Assembly: GCF_000368685.1 (NCBI RefSeq)
Contig: NZ_KB849628.1
Coordinates: 1,229,523-1,293,522, forward strand
DNA from: Acinetobacter baylyi DSM 14961 = CIP 107474
Lineage (GTDB): Bacteria > Pseudomonadota > Gammaproteobacteria > Pseudomonadales > Moraxellaceae
Reading direction: 5' to 3'
Length of the DNA stretch: 64,000 bases
Shown: positions 56,411 through 64,000 of the stretch, one piece after another
Layout: every line of letters starts with the position of its first letter
Position numbering within the stretch: the first letter of the stretch is position 1
Position numbers and translations under genes: made by a program
Notes under the pieces: model-generated
The model's database searches: none
Told to the model about the DNA's origin: nothing
Seen by the model: only the letters and a program-made list of their open reading frames with translations

Positions 56411-57379
56411 TTATTGACGTGCCAGCGCCAAAGCCAGCTCAACCGCCACATGTAAACTTGTACTTTTTGCCAATCCAGTTCCAGCCAGAGACAGCGCGGT
56501 TCCATGATCAACCGATGTGCGAATAAACGGTAAACCGAGTGTAATGTTCACCGCCTCACCAAAGCCCTGTGATTTTAACACAGGCAGCCCCTGATCGTGA
56601 TACATCGCTAGCACCGCATCTGCATCTTTTAAATGCTCGGGTGTAAATAAGGTATCGGCAGGCAGACTCAAACTTAAATCGATGCCTTGATCTCGATAGG
56701 CTTGTAAAACTGGATTGATAATTTCAATCTCTTCACGGCCCAAATAGCCATCTTCACCCGCATGAGGATTTAAACCACAGACTAAAATTCGTGGTGTGGC
56801 AATTTTAAATTTACTATGTAAATCGTGCAGTAAAATATCAATCACTTGAATCAAGCGCGCTTGGGTAATGGCATCGGGAACATCTCGTAAAGCCAGATGG
56901 GTGGTGGCCAGCGCAACACGTAAGCTGTGCGTTGCCAGCATCATAACCACGCGCGGAACGCCTGCCATCTCTTGATAAAACTCAGTATGCCCACTAAAGG
57001 CAATCCCAGCATCATTGATGACCGATTTTTGTACAGGAGCCGTCGCAACGCCGACACCCTTTTGCTCGATTGCATAGCGGGCCGAACGCGTCAACTGCTC
57101 AATCACATATGCCGCATTGGCAGGGTCAAGCTGTCCAGCTTGAACAGGTTTTAATAACGGAACATGTTCCACATAAAGCTGTCCAAACATTGCAGCGTCA
57201 GGCTGCCCCGTATATTGCAGTAACTCTACCTCATATCCGAGCTGTGTTGCACGAGATTGCAATAGCGATTTGTCTGCCAAGACCACAACAGGTCGTTCAA
57301 ATGTATGATCACTCAAACTCAAGCAAATATCTGGGCCAATGCCTGCTGGCTCTCCTGAGGTTACATATAAGGGCATCAT
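56411..57379 (-). CDS. pdxA: 4-hydroxythreonine-4-phosphate dehydrogenase PdxA
   Basis: A 322-residue NAD-dependent enzyme of vitamin B6 synthesis. Metal ligands are His in FSGHTEFYQ, His in HDLHSKF, and His in MYHDQGLPVLK; SVDHGTALSLAG is also conserved. The N-terminal LYVTSGEPAGIGPDI is the family start. The 304-bp gap upstream (57380-57683) contains its promoter region and that of rplM. Confidence 0.94.
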   Translation of the reverse strand: MMPLYVTSGEPAGIGPDICLSLSDHTFERPVVVLADKSLLQSRATQLGYEVELLQYTGQPDAAMFGQLYVEHVPLLKPVQAGQLDPANAAYVIEQLTRSARYAIEQKGVGVATAPVQKSVINDAGIAFSGHTEFYQEMAGVPRVVMMLATHSLRVALATTHLALRDVPDAITQARLIQVIDILLHDLHSKFKIATPRILVCGLNPHAGEDGYLGREEIEIINPVLQAYRDQGIDLSLSLPADTLFTPEHLKDADAVLAMYHDQGLPVLKSQGFGEAVNITLGLPFIRTSVDHGTALSLAGTGLAKSTSLHVAVELALALARQ

Positions 57380-57592
57380 GGTGTTTATCCTCCACTATGC
57401 TTTGAGTATACCCGTGGATGCGTAAGACAACACTGCCATTTGACTGGATTTACACCAAATATCATCACATTGGAATGCAATAAAAAACAATCCAAGCTAA
57501 ACATTACATCTACTTAGTTTTTCTAATACGGTGATTTGATCAATATTCTATGCAAACAGTCTGAAATTCTTCGTTTTGATGTGCTTTTTTGA

Positions 57593-57621
57593 TTGTGATT
57601 TCACCCAAATTCCTTTAGAAT
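57593..57621 (+). promoter_or_regulatory. Probable sigma-70 promoter of rplM-rpsI
   Basis: TTGTGA, 17 bp, TAGAAT: good -35/-10 spacing, ending about 60 bp before the rplM start. The rest of the 304-bp gap holds no gene I can see. Confidence 0.6.
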
Positions 57622-57634
57622 TTGCACTCCTTTT

Positions 57635-57660
57635 GTTTGGACAGATTCCATAGTCCAAAC
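57635..57660 (+). promoter_or_regulatory. Leader hairpin before rplM, possible autoregulatory site
   Basis: GTTTGGAC (57635-57642) and GTCCAAAC (57653-57660) form a perfect 8-bp stem in the 5' leader, 23 bases before the ATG. Ribosomal protein L13 feeds back on its own mRNA leader in several bacteria. This stem is a candidate for that; the structure is seen, the function inferred. Confidence 0.45.
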
Positions 57661-57683
57661 CAACTATAATAGGTAGTGGTTTA

Positions 57684-58112
57684 ATGAAAACTCTCAGCGC
57701 TAAGCCAGCTGAAGTTCAACATGACTGGTATGTTGTTGATGCTTCTGGCAAAACTTTAGGTCGCCTTGCGACTGAAATCGCTCGTCGTTTACGCGGTAAG
57801 CATAAAACTTCTTATACTCCTCACGTTGACACTGGCGATTACATCGTTGTGATTAATGCTGAACAAGTTCAAGTGACTGGTAAAAAATCACTTGATAAGA
57901 AATATTATCGCCATACTGGTTTCCCTGGTGGTATCCGTGAGACTAACTTCGAGAAGTTAATCGCTCACAAACCTGAAGCTGTTCTTGAAAAAGCAGTTAA
58001 AGGCATGTTACCTAAAGGTCCTCTTGGTTATGCAATGATCAAAAAAATGAAAGTGTACGCTGGTACTGAGCATCCGCATGCTGCTCAACAGCCACAAGTT
58101 TTGGACATCTAA
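57684..58112 (+). CDS. rplM: 50S ribosomal protein L13
   Basis: A 142-residue protein with the complete L13 fold: [20 protein letters not shown], then [20 protein letters not shown], and [16 protein letters not shown]. It binds 23S rRNA early in 50S assembly. It is followed 12 bp later by rpsI, the universal pair. Confidence 0.98.
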
Positions 58113-58124
58113 GGGATACAGCAC

Positions 58125-58511
58125 ATGGCTACTAATTATGGTACAGGTCGCCGTAAGACCGCAACTGCACGTGTTTTCTTGTCAGCTGGTACAGGCAAAC
58201 TCGTTATTAACAACCGTACTTTAGAGCAATATTTCGGTCGTGAAACTGCTCGTATGGTTGTTCGTCAACCTTTAGAACTTTTAGAAGTTACTGAAAAGTT
58301 TGACCTTTACATCACTGTTAAAGGTGGTGGTATCGGTGGTCAAGCTGGCGCGATCCGTCACGGTATTACACGTGCGCTTATCGCTGCTGACGAAACTTTA
58401 AAACCTGTTCTACGTCAAGCTGGTTTCGTTACTCGTGATGCTCGTGAAGTTGAACGTAAGAAACTTGGTTTACGTAAAGCCCGTAAGCGTCCTCAATTCT
58501 CTAAACGTTAA
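58125..58511 (+). CDS. rpsI: 30S ribosomal protein S9
   Basis: A 128-residue protein. It starts [19 protein letters not shown] and ends in the [11 protein letters not shown] tail that reaches the P-site tRNA. The [19 protein letters not shown] core is conserved. Second gene of rplM-rpsI; a strong terminator follows. Confidence 0.98.
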   Translation: MATNYGTGRRKTATARVFLSAGTGKLVINNRTLEQYFGRETARMVVRQPLELLEVTEKFDLYITVKGGGIGGQAGAIRHGITRALIAADETLKPVLRQAGFVTRDAREVERKKLGLRKARKRPQFSKR

Positions 58512-58535
58512 TTCGTTTATCGAGTTGGACAAAAG

Positions 58536-58560
58536 ACCTCGGATTTTCCGAGGTTTTTTT
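58536..58560 (+). terminator. Terminator after rpsI
   Basis: ACCTCGG-ATTT-CCGAGGT stem followed by seven T. Confidence 0.93.
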
Positions 58561-58739
58561 ATATTTGACGTTTCAAAAATCGTATTTCAATTTTTCCATA
58601 TTTTCTGCCATCTCAACTTCCGAAAATGGATCCTTGAATAAGCCTATATACAAAGCCAGCTCAACTTCTTGATCAAGTCATTATCTTTTTAGACGTAATT
58701 TTAGTATCCTACAACATTTAGTTTTTTAGTTTTAGAAAT

Positions 58740-59390
58740 ATGTCTGTCGAAAGTGCATCTGTTCAGGGAATCACGCTGTATAGTCATGCAGATGATTTTC
58801 GATCCCACTGGATTCGTTTTTTACTGGCTGAAAAACAGATCAAGTATCAACTCATTTTAGTTGATCATGAAGATGAAGACTTGGCAAGTTTGAATCCATA
58901 TAATCAGCTTCCCATGCTGATTGAAAATAATCTCAAACTCTTCTCCACGTCGATTATTTCGGAATATATTGATGATCGCTATCGACAGAACAAACTGTAT
59001 GCGGATGCACCTGGCGCACGTGCAGAGCAACGACAATACATCTGGCGCTTCGAGCAGGACTGGTTTAAATTGGCAGATACCATGCTCAAACACCCTGATA
59101 CGTTTGAACCAGCACAACAAGCCAAAGCAAAAAAAGAGTTAAGTGATACTCTGATATCCTTGAATCCACTTTTTCAACATTTTCCGTATTTTGTTTCTGA
59201 AACATTTAGTATTTTAGATTGCATGTTGGCTCCCATGTTTATACGATTAAACAGTATGGGAATTGAATTATCAAAGTCAGCAAGCCGTCCTATTTTGCTG
59301 TATTGCAATCGTGTATTTAGTCGTCCTGCTTTTGTTAAATCCATGACTGCGCAGGAAAAAAACCGTTATAGTAACTTTGTTCAACGTTAA
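58740..59390 (+). CDS. sspA: Stringent starvation protein A homolog (glutathione S-transferase fold)
   Basis: A 216-residue protein with an N-terminal thioredoxin-like domain (GITLYSHADDFRSHWIRFLL, then YNQLPMLIENNLKLFSTSI) and a C-terminal helical GST domain (~95-210). SspA binds RNA polymerase and redirects it during starvation and acid stress. It sits between rplM-rpsI and sspB, the standard setting. The catalytic Cys/Ser of active GSTs is not evident. Confidence 0.93.
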   Translation: MSVESASVQGITLYSHADDFRSHWIRFLLAEKQIKYQLILVDHEDEDLASLNPYNQLPMLIENNLKLFSTSIISEYIDDRYRQNKLYADAPGARAEQRQYIWRFEQDWFKLADTMLKHPDTFEPAQQAKAKKELSDTLISLNPLFQHFPYFVSETFSILDCMLAPMFIRLNSMGIELSKSASRPILLYCNRVFSRPAFVKSMTAQEKNRYSNFVQR

Positions 59391-59401
59391 TTGAGTTCGA
59401 T

Positions 59402-59836
59402 ATGTCTGAAATTGAAACCACGCTCACGCCTACCCGTCCTTATATGGCACGTGCAATCTATGAATGGATCTGTGACAATCAACTCACTCCTTATTTACTT
59501 GTAGACGCAACTCAGCCACATACGTCTGTACCTGAACAGTTTATAAAAGATGGACAAATCGTATTAAATATCGCACCTCATGCAGTTCATCAATTTCATA
59601 TGTCTAACGATGCAGTCACTTTTTCTGCAAGATTTGGTGGTATTGCACGTGATATATATGTTCCGGTCTATTCAATTATTGGAATTTATGCCAAAGAAAA
59701 TGGGCAAGGTTTATTTTTTGATCCTAATGAATACAGCGATATTCATCCTGAAATTGATAAAGCTGCAGTGCCCCAAGCTGAAGAAAAATCCGAAACAGAA
59801 ACTAAGAAAAAACCTAATTTAAGACTTTTAGATTAG
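59402..59836 (+). CDS. sspB: ClpXP protease specificity-enhancing factor SspB
   Basis: A 144-residue adaptor. The N-terminal domain (RPYMARAIYEWICDNQLTPY, then IVLNIAPHAVHQFHMSND and SARFGGIARDIYVPV) binds ssrA-tagged proteins. A flexible acidic linker (EEKSETETKKK) leads to the C-terminal tail (PNLRLLD) that docks on ClpX. It is 11 bp downstream of sspA. Confidence 0.95.
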   Translation: MSEIETTLTPTRPYMARAIYEWICDNQLTPYLLVDATQPHTSVPEQFIKDGQIVLNIAPHAVHQFHMSNDAVTFSARFGGIARDIYVPVYSIIGIYAKENGQGLFFDPNEYSDIHPEIDKAAVPQAEEKSETETKKKPNLRLLD

Positions 59837-59854
59837 ATCATCACGGAGATCAAG

Positions 59855-60523
59855 ATGGCATTTGATTTAGTTCATTATTTTAGTGAACAAAGTATGCTCC
59901 AAAAGCCTGAATTATTAAGCACTTATCCATTAAATTTGCGCCAGGAGTATATTTTCGATCTGAACGCACTGATTTTAGGTAAGCTTATAAAGCTATGGAG
60001 AAAAGACAATAATCGTCTGTACAAAGAAATACATACGATTGATGCACTGTATATTCAAGAAGTCTCACGCCATCTAACCACTTCTCCACAAAATCAATCA
60101 CCTCTTGATAAAAAGCAACTTGAACAAACGATTAGCGAGATACTTCTTTTACAGCTCACTGAATTAAAACAGTTAGACCAAACAGGCAATCTTGGCAAAA
60201 TAGGTTTAAACGAATTATTCACAGGTCAAATAGAACACTTATCAGGACAAGCTGATGACTGGGTTTGGTCAACAAATCAGCTAACAGAGTTGCTTGGCTC
60301 CAAACCGAAGATTCAAGAAGATATATCATTAGATGAGACAATGAAGGAATTCAATCAAATGGTCCACACCGCACATCACGACACTGATAACCATACTATC
60401 GATTCTCACTCACTTGAGCCCCTTCAAGAAGTAGTACCCACATGGTCTAGAATTGTTGCGCCACTTTTAGCTTTGGCTGTTTTAGTTTTTTTATATATTC
60501 AATATGGTCATCTTGTAGGCTAA
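59855..60523 (+). CDS. Tail-anchored hypothetical protein (222 aa), third gene after sspAB
   Basis: Begins 18 bp after sspB with MAFDLVHYFSEQSMLQKPEL and a ribosome site (ACGGAGAT). Mostly helical and soluble, with a single C-terminal membrane helix (~203-220, VAPLLALAVLVFLYIQYG) and a short lumen-side end. No catalytic motif is seen; the Gln/Leu/Glu-rich helices (~85-130) suggest a coiled-coil or bundle. No family recognised. Adjacency suggests co-transcription with sspAB, but any link to ClpXP is speculation. Confidence 0.65.
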   Translation: MAFDLVHYFSEQSMLQKPELLSTYPLNLRQEYIFDLNALILGKLIKLWRKDNNRLYKEIHTIDALYIQEVSRHLTTSPQNQSPLDKKQLEQTISEILLLQLTELKQLDQTGNLGKIGLNELFTGQIEHLSGQADDWVWSTNQLTELLGSKPKIQEDISLDETMKEFNQMVHTAHHDTDNHTIDSHSLEPLQEVVPTWSRIVAPLLALAVLVFLYIQYGHLVG

Positions 60524-60534
60524 ACCAACTCCAT

Positions 60535-60558
60535 AAAAAAGGGCTTGAGCCCTTTTTT
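60535..60558 (+). terminator. Terminator of the sspAB unit
   Basis: AAAAAAGGGC-TTGA-GCCCTTTTTT: a GGGC stem extended by A-T pairs, with a T-run on the right. Confidence 0.85.
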
Positions 60559-60596
60559 ACTGTTTGATTTCTTTCTATTTAATTTATTTTCTACAT

Positions 60597-60630
60597 AAAA
60601 AAAGCCCCCTGATTTTGATTCAGGGGGCTT
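60597..60630 (-). terminator. Terminator of the rrn operon
   Basis: AAGCCCCCTGA-TTTTGAT-TCAGGGGGCTT: a strong 11-bp stem. On the minus strand it is followed by a run of T. It lies 12 bp past the 5S gene. Confidence 0.9.
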
Positions 60631-60642
60631 TAGTATTTAAAA

Positions 60643-60756
60643 GCTGGCGATGACTTACTCTCACATGGCTAACGCCACACTACCATCAGCGCGAAGAGGT
60701 TTCACTTCTGAGTTCGGGAAGGGATCAGGTGGTTCACTCTTGCTATTGTCGCCAGC
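60643..60756 (-). rRNA. rrf: 5S ribosomal RNA
   Basis: About 114 bases. The terminal stem GCTGGCGA.../...TCGCCAGC closes it. Internal conserved stretches (complement of TTCACTTCTGAGTTCGGGAA) are typical 5S sequence. It is the distal gene of an rrn operon on the minus strand. Confidence 0.95.
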
Positions 60757-60954
60757 AAACTGTTTATGGACATTTTCGGGTCTTATTTTGACTGTGGATT
60801 GTATTTCACAGTGTGTGCCGTACTTTGTACCAAATGAGTTTAACGGATTGGAATATTGAGTCGGTATTTTATGTTCTAGCCTTAACTAAATCAAGTTTGA
60901 ATTGATCATTTGTATGAATTTATCTTGATACAACAACTGTTTGGGTGTTGTATA
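60757..60954 (-). other. 23S-5S spacer
   Basis: About 198 bp between the 23S and 5S genes. No tRNA is seen in it. The complementary ends next to 23S (TACAACAACTGTT...) can pair with the other flank of 23S to form the processing stem. Confidence 0.6.
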
Positions 60955-63842
<2,888 letters not shown>

Positions 63843-64000
63843 TACAACCCCAAACAGTCGTTAACCCTTACAAGTCAGGTTAAGACAGAACTAAGTTACC
63901 TTAGCTCCACAGCTTGTTGTTTCGTGAACTTAATCACCGTACAGCTTCAATCTAAATTCATATACCAAAACGCTTGATTCAGTTAATTTGCTAGTTCTCA
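63843..64000 (-). other. Part of the 16S-23S spacer
   Basis: The 158 bp before the 23S 5' end. It holds the complementary processing-stem sequence (CTATACAACCCCAAACAGT) matching the far flank of 23S. No tRNA gene appears here; tRNA-Ile/Ala, if present, and 16S lie beyond the right edge. Confidence 0.6.

Overview
The window is chromosomal DNA from a gammaproteobacterium of the genus Acinetobacter. The PmrA/PmrB proteins, the 801-residue membrane PQQ glucose dehydrogenase, and the valS, rplM-rpsI-sspA-sspB and rrn neighbourhoods all read as Acinetobacter, and base composition is moderately AT-rich. The species cannot be fixed from sequence alone. The pmrAB pair has no pmrC beside it, which is unlike the usual A. 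baumannii arrangement.

Layout. 1-2.3 kb: 3' part of valS. 2.3-3.9 kb: a small AT-rich accessory island with two tiny ribbon-helix-helix-like genes, a divergent gene for an unrecognised protein that may have a nucleotide-cyclase-like fold, and the stump of a DUF559 gene beside an inverted repeat. 4-10.5 kb: a J-domain protein, an AEC carrier, an ammonium transporter with a candidate sigma-54 promoter, a PAP2 phosphatase, and pmrBA with an upstream PmrA-box-like repeat. 11-16.4 kb: an MFS carrier, an acyltransferase, a patatin lipoprotein, NfeD plus an SPFH protein, and ispA. 16.8-19 kb: an amino-acid permease, tRNA-Arg(CCT), and the remains of a photolyase-related cluster (C-terminal stump, DUF2256, TIGR03643). 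19-26.8 kb: kdpABCDE. 27-28.2 kb: a divergent Lrp regulator and LysE exporter. 28.3-30.5 kb: sulfite reductase and DUF934. 30.6-34.5 kb: gcd and an OprB porin. 34.6-41 kb: a CaiB-type CoA transferase, an AraC regulator, a P-loop kinase-like protein, and a thiolase/FadB-like pair. 41-52 kb: mixed single genes for lipid and stress functions. 52-60.5 kb: hflX, an LrgA-like/LrgB pair, apaH-rsmA-pdxA, rplM-rpsI, sspAB. 60.6-64 kb: 5S and 23S rRNA of an rrn operon on the minus strand, with 16S lying beyond the right edge.

How the genes work together. kdpABC encodes the high-affinity K+ pump and kdpDE its sensor and regulator. A triplicated, helically phased 7-bp motif upstream of kdpA is a plausible KdpE operator. 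OprB and Gcd form a glucose route: the porin admits the sugar and Gcd oxidises it in the periplasm. The thiolase and the multifunctional FadB-like protein form a beta-oxidation pair. PmrAB with the nearby PAP2 phosphatase may concern envelope lipid charge. SspA and SspB are the stringent-starvation regulator and the ClpXP adaptor, downstream of rplM-rpsI as is usual.

The best candidates for something undescribed are the 2.3-3.7 kb island, the two-copy L7/L12-like helical motif protein at 47.5 kb, and the loxP-like inverted repeat between oprB and gcd. All family assignments are from reading the sequence; no database search was run.
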